Assembly: GCF_000721495.1 (NCBI RefSeq)
Contig: NZ_JOHY01000030.1
Coordinates: 1 to 64,000, forward strand
DNA: 64,000 bases
From: Streptomyces sp. NRRL F-5123
GTDB lineage: Bacteria > Actinomycetota > Actinomycetes > Streptomycetales > Streptomycetaceae
Direction: 5' to 3'
The notes below the pieces were generated by a model that did not search any database, was not told where the DNA came from, and saw nothing but the letters and a program-made list of their open reading frames with translations. Position numbers and translations under genes: made by a program. This document shows positions 28,576 to 38,962 of the stretch, piece after piece (the stretch's first letter is position 1; each line of letters begins with the position of its first letter).

Positions 28576-28666
28576 GGAACTACTCCTGTAGCTGTTTCGA
28601 TGGAGTTCGTGGTGCGGGCCGAGCAGGCCCTCCCACATGTGCTGCTGCTGCCCTACGAGGCGGCTG

Positions 28667-29101
28667 TCAGCCCTCGACGGTGATGCCCATGGAACGGGCC
28701 GTACCGGCGATGATCTTCTCCGCCGCGTCCAGGTCGTTCGCGTTCAGGTCGGGCATCTTGGTCGTGGCGATCTCGCGCACCTGGTCGCGGGTGAGCTTGG
28801 CGACCTTCTTGGTGTGCGGGGTGCCGGATCCCTTGTCGACGCCCGCGGCCTTGAGGATCAGCTTGGCGGCCGGCGGGGTCTTGGTGACGAAGGTGAAGGA
28901 GCGGTCCTCGTAGACCGTGATCTCCACCGGGATCACCATGCCGCGCTGCGACTCGGTGGCCGCGTTGTAGGCCTTGCAGAACTCCATGATGTTGACGCCG
29001 TGCTGGCCCAGCGCGGGGCCGACCGGCGGCGCAGGGTTGGCCGCACCGGCGTTGATCTGGAGCTTGATCAGCCCCGTGATCTTCTTCTTCTTGGGAGGCA
29101 T
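28667..29101 (-). CDS. rplK: Ribosomal protein L11
   Basis: A 144-residue L11 starting '[16 protein letters not shown]' after a TTGGGAGG-like sequence. The N-terminal Pro-rich domain ('[19 protein letters not shown]') is intact; it is the site bound by thiostrepton and the partner of RelA. The gene is first of rplK-rplA here because an unrelated lipase gene on the other strand separates it from nusG, so it must rely on its own promoter in the 390 bases upstream. Confidence 0.97.
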
Positions 29102-29491
29102 TGCTCTCTCCGGGTCCTGTTGAGAGTTTTTTCCATGCCTGCGAGCAGGCATACCGCACCACGATAGCGGGTACCGCCCCCGGCCCCGAAATCCGTTCCG
29201 CGCCGCCCCCGCGGCCGACCCCGGCGGGCGGGCTCCGCACGGCACGGAGCCGCTCGTTCTGCTGCCTCTCGGCAGACACTCCGAGTAGCGGTACGATCAC
29301 AGCACGCCATGCACTTTCACCCCCTCAGATGCCTCTACCAGCAGACGAGTTGCACCCGCACCTCCGTCAACTCCCGTAGCGGAACCTGAAGTTCTGGTCT
29401 ACGCGGGAAGAATTCTTGGCATGGACACTTCCCGTGGCTACCTACTGGCTGGTACCACAGTGCTGCAGGAAGCCCTCACCCAGGAGGTTCC
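29102..29491. promoter_or_regulatory. Divergent promoter region between rplK and the SGNH lipase gene
   Basis: This 390-base interval has no gene. It must contain the rplK promoter on the minus strand and the lipase promoter on the plus strand. On the plus strand TTGGCA at 29416-29421 is followed 17 bases later by TACCTA, a weak sigma-70-type match about 50 bases before the lipase start. The palindrome GAAGAATTCTT just upstream (29407-29417) could be an operator. All assignments here are tentative. Confidence 0.4.
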
Positions 29492-30289
29492 GTGAAGCTG
29501 AGCAGGCCCCTCACCGCTCTCACCGCGCTGGCGTCCGCCCTGGCGGCGGCGCTGGTCTTCTCCGGCCCGGCCCAGGCGGCAGGGCCCGCCTACGTCGCGC
29601 TCGGTGACTCGTACTCCGCCGGCAACGGCGCCGGCAACTACATCAGTTCCAGCGGCGACTGCCACCGCAGCAACAGCGCGTACCCCGCACTGTGGGCCGC
29701 CGCCCACAGCCCGTCCTCGTTCACCTTCGCCGCATGTTCCGGCGCGGTCACCACCGATGTGACGAACAGCCAGCTCGGCGGGCTGAACTCCTCCACCGGC
29801 CTGGTCTCCCTCACCATCGGCGGCAACGACGCCGGCTTCGCCGACGCCATGACCACCTGCGTGACCGGCTCCGACAGCACGTGTGTCAGCCGCATCAACA
29901 CGGCCGAGACGTACATCCGCAACACCCTGCCCGGCCGCCTGAACACCACCTACAACGCGATCCGCGCCAAGGCGCCCAACGCGAAGGTCGTCGTCCTCGG
30001 CTACCCGGACATGTACGACCTGTCGGCGTGGATCTGCATCGGCCTCAGCGACACCAAGCACCAGAAGATAAACGAGGCCGCGGACGTCCTGGACACCACG
30101 ATCGCCTCGGTCGCGGCCTCCCACGGCTTCGCCTTCGGCGACGTGCGCAGCACCTTCAAGGGCCACGAGCTCTGCTCGGGTGACGACTACCTGCACTCCC
30201 TCGTCATCTCCCCGAGCTGGGAGTCCTACCACCCGACCGCCACCGGCCACTCCGCCGGCTACCTCCCCCTCCTGAACGCCAACGACTGA
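29492..30289 (+). CDS. Secreted SGNH/GDSL lipase-esterase
   Basis: The 265-residue precursor starts with GTG after a perfect AGGAGG ribosome binding site. Residues 1-30 are a signal peptide ending near 'AQAA'. The mature enzyme is a compact SGNH hydrolase: 'VALGDSYSAGNGAG' (nucleophile Ser), 'TIGGNDAGF' (oxyanion Asn), and the C-terminal 'SWESYHPTATGHSAGY' with catalytic His. Six cysteines form three likely disulfides. It resembles the Streptomyces extracellular lipases of the S. rimosus and S. coelicolor SCO7513 type. It is in an odd place, opposite in strand inside the nusG-rplK junction, and ends at a strong shared terminator. Confidence 0.88.
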   Translation: MKLSRPLTALTALASALAAALVFSGPAQAAGPAYVALGDSYSAGNGAGNYISSSGDCHRSNSAYPALWAAAHSPSSFTFAACSGAVTTDVTNSQLGGLNSSTGLVSLTIGGNDAGFADAMTTCVTGSDSTCVSRINTAETYIRNTLPGRLNTTYNAIRAKAPNAKVVVLGYPDMYDLSAWICIGLSDTKHQKINEAADVLDTTIASVAASHGFAFGDVRSTFKGHELCSGDDYLHSLVISPSWESYHPTATGHSAGYLPLLNAND

Positions 30290-30307
30290 CCGGCGGCGGC
30301 CGCGCAC

Positions 30308-30355
30308 ACGACCGAGCCCCTGCCCTCCGGAAGCGAAGGGCAGGGGCTCGGTCGT
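30308..30355. terminator. Strong bidirectional terminator between lipase gene and nusG
   Basis: A perfect 19-bp stem with a 10-base loop lies between the convergent ends of the lipase gene and nusG. It ends 8 bases from the nusG stop and would prevent secE-nusG transcripts from running antisense into the lipase gene. Confidence 0.82.
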
Positions 30356-30363
30356 ACGAGGAG

Positions 30364-31227
30364 CTAGTTCTTCTGGATCTGGTCGAAGCTCAGCTCGACC
30401 GGGGTCTCGCGGCCGAAGATCTCGACGAGGCCCTTGACCTTCTTCGAGTCGGGGTTGATCTCGTTGATCGTGGCCTGGAGAGTGGCGAAGGGGCCGTCCG
30501 TGACGGTGACGGAGTCGCCGACCTCGAAGTCCAGGACCTGGACCTCGACCTTGCGGGGGACCGCGGTGCCCTCGGCGATGGCCGCGGCCTCGGCGGCCGC
30601 CTCGACCTCGGGGGCGAGCATCTTGACGATCTCGTCCAGGGTCAGCGGGTAGGGGTCGTAGGCGTTGCCGACGAAGCCCGTGACGCCGGGGGTGTTGCGG
30701 ACGACGCCCCAGGACTCGTTCGTCAGGTCCATGCGGACCAGGACGTAGCCGGGGAGCTTGTTCTGCCGGATGGTCTTGCGGTCGCCGTTCTTGATCTGAA
30801 CGACTTCCTCCTGCGGGACCTCCGCCTGGTAGATGTACTCCTCGACGTTCAGCGAGACGGCACGCTGCTCCAGGTTGGACTTCACCCGGTTCTCGTACCC
30901 GGCGTAGGTGTGGATCACGTACCACTCGCCGGGGAGCGTGCGGAGCTCCTCGCGGAAGGCGGCCACGGGGTCGACCGGAGCGGCCGGCTCCTCGGTGTCG
31001 CCGGTCTCGTCGGTGTCCTCAGCCGCGTCAGCCGCCTCGGATGCGGTCTCGTCGGCGTCCGACTCCTCCGACTCCTCCGCGTCCTCCGCCTCGTCGGCGT
31101 CCGCGTCCTCCGCCGACTCGGCCGGGTCCTGCGCGTCAGCGGGCTCCTCGGCGGCCTCGACGACGTCGAGCGCGGCTTCCTCGCCCTCGACGGACTCGTC
31201 GGCGTCGTACACGTTCGGGTCAGACAC
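30364..31227 (-). CDS. nusG: Transcription antitermination/elongation factor NusG
   Basis: The 287-residue NusG has an acidic N-terminal extension of about 95 residues, mostly Glu/Asp/Ala, before the NGN domain ('[19 protein letters not shown]' onward). A linker and the C-terminal KOW domain follow ('[24 protein letters not shown]'). Actinobacterial NusG proteins often carry such tails, but this one is long. The gene follows secE by about 125 bases and is the last of the secE-nusG unit; a terminator lies immediately downstream. Confidence 0.96.
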   Translation of the reverse strand: MSDPNVYDADESVEGEEAALDVVEAAEEPADAQDPAESAEDADADEAEDAEESEESDADETASEAADAAEDTDETGDTEEPAAPVDPVAAFREELRTLPGEWYVIHTYAGYENRVKSNLEQRAVSLNVEEYIYQAEVPQEEVVQIKNGDRKTIRQNKLPGYVLVRMDLTNESWGVVRNTPGVTGFVGNAYDPYPLTLDEIVKMLAPEVEAAAEAAAIAEGTAVPRKVEVQVLDFEVGDSVTVTDGPFATLQATINEINPDSKKVKGLVEIFGRETPVELSFDQIQKN

Positions 31228-31352
31228 GGTGACTGCTTCTTCCTGACTTCAAGGGTGGCACTGCGGGCGGGGCGACCAGCGCCCGGCGCCCTCCGCGCGG
31301 ACAGGCGGGACGCGGAACCCGGCCCGAAACCGGCCCGGCAAGAGCGGACGGC

Positions 31353-31646
31353 TCAGCCGAAAACGGCGGAAACGAGCTTGCTGAAACCCCAGTCAACCAC
31401 GCTCACGAACGCGATGACGACCACAACGAACACAATCACCACAGTGGTGTACGTGGTCAGATCGTTGCGCGTGGGCCAGACGACCTTGCGGAGCTCCGCG
31501 ACGATCTGGCGGTAGAAGAGCGCGAGACGGCCGAGCGGCCCCTTCTTCGCGCGCTTGCCGCCGCGGCGGGGCTTCTTCTCGGCGTCGCTGTCGTCCTGAG
31601 ACGCGTCAGGCTCAGGGACCTCGATGGAGTCCGTGATCTCAGTCAC
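31353..31646 (-). CDS. secE: Preprotein translocase subunit SecE
   Basis: A 97-residue SecE with a basic cytoplasmic N-terminal half ('[40 protein letters not shown]') and a single C-terminal membrane helix. The '[13 protein letters not shown]' amphipathic motif is the family signature. It completes SecYE in the membrane. It lies directly after tRNA-Trp, the standard Streptomyces order. Confidence 0.95.
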   Translation of the reverse strand: MTEITDSIEVPEPDASQDDSDAEKKPRRGGKRAKKGPLGRLALFYRQIVAELRKVVWPTRNDLTTYTTVVIVFVVVVIAFVSVVDWGFSKLVSAVFG

Positions 31647-31754
31647 TCGTCCTCACCTGACTCCGGGTCGTGGCCGTGCCGCGCCCGTCGCGCGGTACGG
31701 CGAGTGCCTTCTTGCCTGCATCTGCCTGCCCACGTCCGGGGAGGACGTGTGGAG

Positions 31755-31827
31755 CAGGGCCGGAGGGACTTGAACCCCCAACCGCTGGTTTTGGAGACCA
31801 GTGCTCTACCAATTGAGCTACGACCCT
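31755..31827 (-). tRNA. tRNA-Trp (CCA anticodon)
   Basis: A full cloverleaf: 7-bp acceptor stem with one G-T pair, D-arm 'AGCTCAATTGGTAGAGC', anticodon stem-loop with loop CTCCAAA and a T-arm with 'GGTTCAAGTCC'. The CCA end is not encoded. The gene lies upstream of secE. Confidence 0.95.
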
Positions 31828-32000
31828 TCGACAGACACTCCCAACGTACCGCAGGCGACATCGCCGGGAGGCCATCGAGCGTTGAGTGTACGTGCTCGGA
31901 GGCATCTCGTCGAACGCCTTGCCTCGGATTGCCTCCGAACGCGTTCTCCGGGGCCCAAACCCCGGTGCCGGGGGCGGTCGGTGTCTGGGACGATGCAGGT

Positions 32001-33239
<1,239 letters not shown>

Positions 33240-33342
33240 GCGCCCGCCCGTCCCCGGAATTCGGCCCGATGATGCATTCGGGCAAGCCCCCGTTCGGAGA
33301 ATCCGGTTCCGAGCGGGGGCTCGCGTTTGGCAGGATCTTGGG

Positions 33343-34404
33343 ATGGCACGCGATGTACGTACGTCGGGGGGCGGTCCCGGCCGCCGGGATGTCCGGAAGC
33401 TCCCCAAAGCACACCTCCACCTGCATTTCACCGGCTCCATGCGCCCCGCGACCCTGCTGGAGCTGGCCGACAGGGACGGCGTCCGGCTGCCCGACGCGCT
33501 GACCTCGGACGAGCCGCCCAAGCTGCGGGCCACCGACGAGCGCGGCTGGTTCCGCTTCCAGCGGCTCTACGACGCCGCCCGCAGCTGCCTGCGCACCCCC
33601 GACGACATCCACCGGCTGGTGCGCGAGGCGGCCCAGGAGGACGCCGCGGACGGCTCCGGCTGGCTGGAGATCCAGGTCGACCCGACCTCGTACGCGCCCC
33701 GGCTCGGCGGGCTCATCCCCACCCTGGAGCTGATCCTGGACGCGGTGCACACCGCGTCGCGGGACACCGGCGTGGGCATGGCGGTGATCGTCGCCGCCAA
33801 CCGCATGAAGCACCCGCTGGACGCCCGTACGCTGGCCCGGCTCGCCGTCCGCTACACCGACCAGGGGGTCGTCGGCTTCGGGCTGTCCAACGACGAACGC
33901 CGCGGTCTGGCCCGCGACTTCGACCGCGCCTTCGCCATCGCCCGGGACGGCGGCCTGCTCGCCGCCCCGCACGGCGGCGAGCTCGCCGGGCCCGCGAGCG
34001 TCCGCGACTGCCTGGACGACCTGCACGCGCAGCGCGTCGGCCACGGCGTGCGCGCCGCCGAGGACCCGCACCTGGTGCGCCGGCTCGCCGACACAGGCGT
34101 CACGTGCGAGGTCTGCCCGGCCTCCAACGTCGCCCTGGGCGTCTACGACAAGCCCGAGGACGTCCCGCTGCGCACGCTGTACGACGCGGGCGTCCCGCTC
34201 GCCCTCGGCGCCGACGACCCGCTGCTCTTCGGCTCGCGGCTCGCGGCCCAGTACGAGATCGCGCGCGACGTGCACGCCTTCACGGACGCGGAACTGGCCG
34301 AACTGGCCCGCCAGTCCGTCCGCGCCTCGCGCGCCCCGCAGGAGGTCCGTGAGCGGCTCCTGGAGGGCATCGACGCGTGGGCGGCGGAGCCCCCGGAGGG
34401 CTAG
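33343..34404 (+). CDS. Adenosine deaminase family protein
   Basis: A 353-residue TIM-barrel deaminase. The metal ligands are in 'KAHLHLHFTGSM' (family HxH) and the HGGE motif ('AAPHGGELAG'), with 'RVGHGVRA' and 'LGADDPLLF' (Asp pair) further on. The N-terminal motif differs from classical adenosine deaminases, where the sequence after HLH is Leu-Asp-Gly. It may therefore act on adenosine or on a related nucleoside such as aminofutalosine in the menaquinone pathway. The gene follows the aminotransferase and precedes convergent murB. Confidence 0.83.
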   Translation: MARDVRTSGGGPGRRDVRKLPKAHLHLHFTGSMRPATLLELADRDGVRLPDALTSDEPPKLRATDERGWFRFQRLYDAARSCLRTPDDIHRLVREAAQEDAADGSGWLEIQVDPTSYAPRLGGLIPTLELILDAVHTASRDTGVGMAVIVAANRMKHPLDARTLARLAVRYTDQGVVGFGLSNDERRGLARDFDRAFAIARDGGLLAAPHGGELAGPASVRDCLDDLHAQRVGHGVRAAEDPHLVRRLADTGVTCEVCPASNVALGVYDKPEDVPLRTLYDAGVPLALGADDPLLFGSRLAAQYEIARDVHAFTDAELAELARQSVRASRAPQEVRERLLEGIDAWAAEPPEG

Positions 34405-34456
34405 GGCCGGGGCTCGGGGGGGCCGGGGCTCGGAGGGCTGGAGCCGGGCGCGGGGG

Positions 34457-35500
34457 TTAGAGCGCCACCCCGACCATGACCGGCTCGTTGACGAGCGTCA
34501 CGCCGAAGGCGGCGTGCACACCGTCGCGCACCTCGCGGGCCAGCGCCAGCAGGTCCGCGGTGGTGGCCGCGCCCCGGTTGGTCAGGGCCAGGGTGTGCTT
34601 GCCGGAGATGCGGGCCGGGCCGGTGCCGTAGCCCTTGGTGAAGCCCGCCTTGTCGATGAGCCAGGCCGCGCTGGTCTTGGTGCGGTCGCCCGCCGGGTAC
34701 GCGGGCGGGGCGGCGTCGGGGCCGAGGCGGTCGTGGACGCGGTCCGCGAAGGCGGCGAATTCGGCGGCGGTGAGCACCGGGTTGGTGAAGAACGAGCCCG
34801 CCGACCAGGTGTCGTGGTCGGCGGCGTCCAGCACCATGCCCTTGCCGGCCCGCTGCGCCAGCACCGTCGCACTGGCCTTCTCCAGCGGCACCCGCTCCCC
34901 GACGGACACGCCCAGCGCGCGGGCGGTCTCGGCGTATTTCAGCGGCGCGGACATTCCCGCGGCTTCCTCGAGGCCGAAGCGCACCCGCAGGACGACGTAG
35001 CGCTCCGGCTCCTCCTTGAAGCGGCTGCTGCGGTAGGAGAACCCGCACTCCCGGTTGTCGAGCGTGACCGTCTCCCCGGCCCGCCGGTCGTAGGCCACGA
35101 CCTCCGTGATCGTGCTGGAGACCTCCTGCCCGTACGCCCCGACGTTCTGGATCGGCGTGGCGCCCGCGGACCCCGGGATCCCGGCCAGGCACTCCACCCC
35201 GGCCAGCCCCGCCCGCACGGTCGCGGCCACCGCGTCGCTCCACACCTCGCCCGCGGCCAGCTCCAGCGCGCTGCCCCGCAGGTCGACACCCTGCGTGGCG
35301 ATCCGCACGGCGGTCCCGGGAAACCCGTCGTCCGAGATGACCAGGTTGCTCCCGCCGCCCAGCAGCAGCACCGGCTCCCCCCGCGCATCCGCCTCCCGCA
35401 CGGCACCGACCAGCTCGTCGTCCGTCGTGGCGGTGACCAGCCGGCGAGCGGGCCCTCCGAGCCGGAAGGTCGTGTACGGGGCGAGAACGTCAGAATCCAC
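34457..35500 (-). CDS. murB: UDP-N-acetylenolpyruvoylglucosamine reductase MurB
   Basis: The 347-residue flavoenzyme catalyses the NADPH-dependent reduction forming UDP-MurNAc in peptidoglycan synthesis. FAD-binding 'LLGGGSNLVISDDGFPG' and 'IQNVGAYGQEV' are clear, as are the proton-donor Ser in 'WSAGSFFTNPV' and 'SAAWLIDKAGFTKGYG'; the C-terminal 'VNEPVMVGV' holds the Glu. It overlaps no neighbour; the adenosine deaminase gene converges on it. Confidence 0.95.
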   Translation of the reverse strand: MDSDVLAPYTTFRLGGPARRLVTATTDDELVGAVREADARGEPVLLLGGGSNLVISDDGFPGTAVRIATQGVDLRGSALELAAGEVWSDAVAATVRAGLAGVECLAGIPGSAGATPIQNVGAYGQEVSSTITEVVAYDRRAGETVTLDNRECGFSYRSSRFKEEPERYVVLRVRFGLEEAAGMSAPLKYAETARALGVSVGERVPLEKASATVLAQRAGKGMVLDAADHDTWSAGSFFTNPVLTAAEFAAFADRVHDRLGPDAAPPAYPAGDRTKTSAAWLIDKAGFTKGYGTGPARISGKHTLALTNRGAATTADLLALAREVRDGVHAAFGVTLVNEPVMVGVAL

Positions 35501-35544
35501 GCCCCCAGCTTATGGCCGCCCCCCGCACCTTCCGCGCGAGGCCG

Positions 35545-37146
35545 TCAGAGCCCGCCGACCGCGCCGCCCCCGCCCACCGGGTCCGGCGCCGGCTCCGGGT
35601 CCGGGTCCGGCTCCGCGAGCAGGGCGCGCAGGGGCTTCGTGTCGGGGGTGTCGGAGGTCGCGGCGTCGAGGGCCGCGTCCATGCCCTTCTCCCATGCTTC
35701 GGGGAGGCCTATGCCGGGAGTGCCGGCCCAGGCGATCCGCGGGACGGCCCGGGACGCGGCCAGGAGGCGGAGGTGGACCAGGCCGGCGAGGGCGTCGAAG
35801 ACCGCGGGGCGCAGGTAGTTGCGGGCGGACTCACCGGTGAGCCGGGCCGCCGACTGCGGGCGCGGCATGCGGTCGGAGATCCCCGCCCACAGCAGGCCCT
35901 CGTCGAAGGCGTCCAGCACATCCTCCAGGTCCGGCAGCTCCGCGCCCGCCCCCGTGCGCCGCACGCGGGCGACGGCCTGGCGCAGCGGGCGCGAGAACTC
36001 CTCGGCGTCGTACGCGGCCCGGACCAGGACGAGGTGGTCCCAGCTCAGGCGGCGCACCTCGGCGGGCGTGGCCGGTTCGGGGGCGGCGTCGGGGGCGGCT
36101 TCGAGGGCCGTGAGGACACGTTCGGGGGCGCGCAGCAGGGCGAACGCGGGCCCGGCGGTGACGGGGTCGGCGTCCTGCGCGGGAAGCGCTTCGAGCCGGG
36201 CGAGGCGCTCGGCGAGGGAGGGGTGCGTGTCGTACTTGTGCGGCGGTTTCGGTCGCCGCCCCTCGGCGAGTGCGGCCAGCCGCTCGCCGGGCCGGGCGTC
36301 GACCATCCGCCGGAAGCCGCCGTGGAATTCCCCGGCGGGAGGCAGCGCGCGGAAGGGCCGGCCCATGGTCGCGTACGTCTCCAGGTAGTGCGCGTGCGCG
36401 GCGTCGACGACGGGCAGTGTGCGCAGCGCCGCGGTCATGGCGGCGGCTCCGGCGTACCCGGCGGCGACGCGGTCGGCGGCGAATTCCTTCTCGCGGGAGA
36501 GAGCGAAGGACCGGCGCAGGTACATCCGCGCATAGCCGAGGTAGATCGCCCCGACGACGCGGTCGAACCACACCAGGTCCCGGCTGAAGATCCGCACGGT
36601 GTGCGCCATCGCCGCGCGTCCGCGCAGCGCCGCCGCGCCGAGCCGGGTGTCGCCGTTGCCGTAGTGGCCGAACTCGTGCGCGAGCACGGCCCGCAGTTCC
36701 GCCCGCTCCATGCCGACGAGCAGCGGCACGCCCACGTTCAGCCGGCGCCGTCCGGGCAGCAGCCCGAGCAGCCGGCTCTGCTCGGCCGCGGACGCGTTGA
36801 CGTCGGAGGTCAGACACAGCTCCTGCGGCGGCCGCTCGCCGAGCCCGTCGGCCACGGCCCGGACCTCCGCCCACAGCTCGGGCTCGTCCTGCTCGGTGAC
36901 GGCGACGCCCTCCGGGGTTCCGAGCCGCCCGGCGCGCAGGAAGGCGTACATGCCGCGCAGGATCCCGGCGGCCGCGACCGCGGTCATGGCCATGAACACG
37001 CCCGTGAAGCCCGCGCGGCTGCCGTCCCCCCGGTGGGTCGCCAGCAGCCAGTCGAACACCGCCATCGCGGCCAGGAGCACGAAGCCCGTCACGAAGAAAC
37101 CGACCAGCAACGCGAAGACGCCGGCGGCACGGAGCCGTTGGTTCAA
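35545..37146 (-). CDS. M48 family membrane metalloprotease
   Basis: A roughly 533-residue membrane protease. Two hydrophobic segments lie near the N-terminus (about 8-36 and 47-62), then the zinc motif HEFGH (about 157-161) and the downstream zinc-ligand segment 'SREKEFAADRVAA'. The rest is a large soluble domain with helices and a Pro/Gly-rich C-terminus. The group is related to HtpX/Ste24-like enzymes. The start is uncertain: a TTG at 37146 follows a GGGGGGA ribosome binding site, but a TTG at 37176 is also possible. It is presumably a membrane-quality-control protease; the substrate is unknown. Confidence 0.78.
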   Translation of the reverse strand: MNQRLRAAGVFALLVGFFVTGFVLLAAMAVFDWLLATHRGDGSRAGFTGVFMAMTAVAAAGILRGMYAFLRAGRLGTPEGVAVTEQDEPELWAEVRAVADGLGERPPQELCLTSDVNASAAEQSRLLGLLPGRRRLNVGVPLLVGMERAELRAVLAHEFGHYGNGDTRLGAAALRGRAAMAHTVRIFSRDLVWFDRVVGAIYLGYARMYLRRSFALSREKEFAADRVAAGYAGAAAMTAALRTLPVVDAAHAHYLETYATMGRPFRALPPAGEFHGGFRRMVDARPGERLAALAEGRRPKPPHKYDTHPSLAERLARLEALPAQDADPVTAGPAFALLRAPERVLTALEAAPDAAPEPATPAEVRRLSWDHLVLVRAAYDAEEFSRPLRQAVARVRRTGAGAELPDLEDVLDAFDEGLLWAGISDRMPRPQSAARLTGESARNYLRPAVFDALAGLVHLRLLAASRAVPRIAWAGTPGIGLPEAWEKGMDAALDAATSDTPDTKPLRALLAEPDPDPEPAPDPVGGGGAVGGL

Positions 37147-37255
37147 GGGTCCCCCCACAGGACACGAGCCGGCCAACGTGCGGACCAGCGGGGAGCGGAT
37201 CGTATCCGGTAGGGCTGACCTGCGTAAACGGCAATCCGTGCGGGCCGGGCGGGTG

Positions 37256-37289
37256 CGCGGGCGGCCGGGGGGAGTCCCGGCCGCCCGCG
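37256..37289 (-). terminator. Terminator of the MFS gene
   Basis: A perfect 14-bp GC-rich stem with a 6-base loop lies 13 bases after the MFS stop codon on the minus strand. Confidence 0.7.
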
Positions 37290-37302
37290 TGAGGGGTGGG
37301 GG

Positions 37303-38790
37303 TCAGCCGACCTTCTGGAGGGAGGCGGGTGCGGGTGCGCCCTCCGCGACGGTCGTCCCGTCGGTGGGGCGGCGGCGCGGGAGGGCGAGGGCGGCGAGGA
37401 AGGCGACGCCCAGGATCGCGGCGCCGACCCACAGCGCGGGGACGAGGCCGTCGACAAAGGCCGAGCCGGACGCGTAACCGCCGTGCGCGGCGAAGATCGA
37501 GCCCAGCAGGGCCACGCCGAGGGCGCCGCCGACCTCGCGGAGGGCGTTGCTGGCGCCGGAGGCGACGCCCTGCTCGTGCGGCTCGACGCTGGACATGCCC
37601 AGGCTGGTGGAGGCCGGGAAGTAGAGGGCCATGCCGGTGCCGGAGATGATCAGCGAGGGCAGCTGTGCGGCGTACGAGACGTCCGGCGAGGCGATGACCG
37701 CGAACCAGCCCAGGCCGATCGCCTGGAGCGCCAGTCCCGCGGCGACGACCGGGCGGCCGCCGATGCGGTCGGAGAGGTAGCCGGCGATGGGCGCGACGAT
37801 CATCGGCATGCCCGTCCAGGGCAGCATGCGCAGCCCCGCCTCGGTGGGCGAGTAGCCGAGCACCGTCTGCAGGAACTGGCTGAGCAGGAAGATCGAGCCG
37901 AACATCCCGACGAACATGAGCATGGTCGCGGCGTTGATCGCGCTGAAGGCGCGGCGGCGGAAGAACCGCATCGGCAGCATCGGCTGGCGCGCCGTCATGC
38001 CGTGCCGCACGAAGGCCAGGACGAGGGCGCCGCCGACGATCAGGCCGGTGAGCACGCGGGCGCTGGTCCAGCCGTGCTCGGTCGCGTTGACCAGGGCGAA
38101 GACGATGCCGAAGAGGCCGAGACTGATGAGCGCGGTGCCGCGGCCGTCCAGCCGGGCGCCGGGCGCGGTGGACTCGGCCAGACGCAGCCGGGCCAGCGGG
38201 AGCAGCAGTATGCCGAGCGGGACGTTCAGCCAGAAGATCCACTGCCACGAGATGTGCTCGGTGAGGCTGCCGCCGATGAGCGGCCCGGACGCCACGGCCA
38301 TGCCGTTGACCGCACCCCATATGCCGTAGGCGGCGCCCCGGCGCTCGGGGGGTATTGCCGCGGTCAGCAGCGTGAGCGTCAGCGGCATCATGATGGCCGC
38401 GCCCACGCCCTGGATCGCGCGGGCCGCGATCAGCTCGTTGATGCCGGGCGCCATGGCCGCGGCGGCGGACGCGGCGGTGAAGATCGTCAGACCGGTGACG
38501 AAGAGCTTGCGGCGGCCGAAGCGGTCGCCGAGCGCCGCGCCGAACATGAGCAGGACGGCGAAGGTGAGCGTGTACGCGTTCACCGTCCACTCGAGGTCGG
38601 ACAGCGCGCCGCCCAGGTCCTTGCGGATGGACGGCAGCGCGGTGGTGACGACGAGGTTGTCGAGGGACGCCATGAAGCCCGCGATGCTGGTGATCAGCAG
38701 GGCCCAGCCTGCCGTGGCCTTGCCGCGGGGCGGCGTGCTGTCCGTGGTGGGTGCGCTGTCCGCGGGACGCGCGCTGTCTGCGGTGGTCAT
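37303..38790 (-). CDS. MFS drug efflux transporter (DHA2/EmrB-QacA type)
   Basis: A 495-residue proton-driven exporter with about 14 membrane segments. Motif A is 'GDRFGRRKLF', motif C-type 'AIQGVGAAIMMPLTLTLL' is present, and the EmrB family motif 'NVPLGILLL' follows. The N-terminus has an Ala/Ser/Pro/Thr-rich tail. It is probably repressed by the adjacent TetR, because a copy of the same inverted repeat lies upstream of each gene. The natural substrate cannot be told; in Streptomyces such pumps often export antibiotics or dyes. Confidence 0.85.
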   Translation of the reverse strand: MTTADSARPADSAPTTDSTPPRGKATAGWALLITSIAGFMASLDNLVVTTALPSIRKDLGGALSDLEWTVNAYTLTFAVLLMFGAALGDRFGRRKLFVTGLTIFTAASAAAAMAPGINELIAARAIQGVGAAIMMPLTLTLLTAAIPPERRGAAYGIWGAVNGMAVASGPLIGGSLTEHISWQWIFWLNVPLGILLLPLARLRLAESTAPGARLDGRGTALISLGLFGIVFALVNATEHGWTSARVLTGLIVGGALVLAFVRHGMTARQPMLPMRFFRRRAFSAINAATMLMFVGMFGSIFLLSQFLQTVLGYSPTEAGLRMLPWTGMPMIVAPIAGYLSDRIGGRPVVAAGLALQAIGLGWFAVIASPDVSYAAQLPSLIISGTGMALYFPASTSLGMSSVEPHEQGVASGASNALREVGGALGVALLGSIFAAHGGYASGSAFVDGLVPALWVGAAILGVAFLAALALPRRRPTDGTTVAEGAPAPASLQKVG

Positions 38791-38893
38791 TGCCCTGATC
38801 TCCTTGGTCCCCTGTCGAGATGTGCTGCGGGCTGAGCTGGTGGTGCGGTGGAGCGGGTGGCGGTGCCGCGGGGGTGGCCGCGCGCACTGCCGG

Positions 38894-38913
38894 GTTAGTA
38901 ATTGATGACTAAC
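38894..38913. promoter_or_regulatory. TetR operator upstream of the MFS gene
   Basis: The inverted repeat GTTAGT-N8-ACTAAC lies about 105 bases before the MFS start. The same half-sites with the same spacing occur before the tetR gene at 39654-39671, so it is likely the binding site of that regulator. Confidence 0.65.
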
Positions 38914-38962
38914 TTTTTGGGCCGAAAAAATCCCGCCGGGGGCGGCCCCGGCCGGGGCGCTG

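Noticed and set aside
35831..38887. A 1018-codon minus-strand frame spanning the MFS and M48 genes
   Set aside because: It is out of phase with both recognised proteins and reads as Arg/Pro/His noise.
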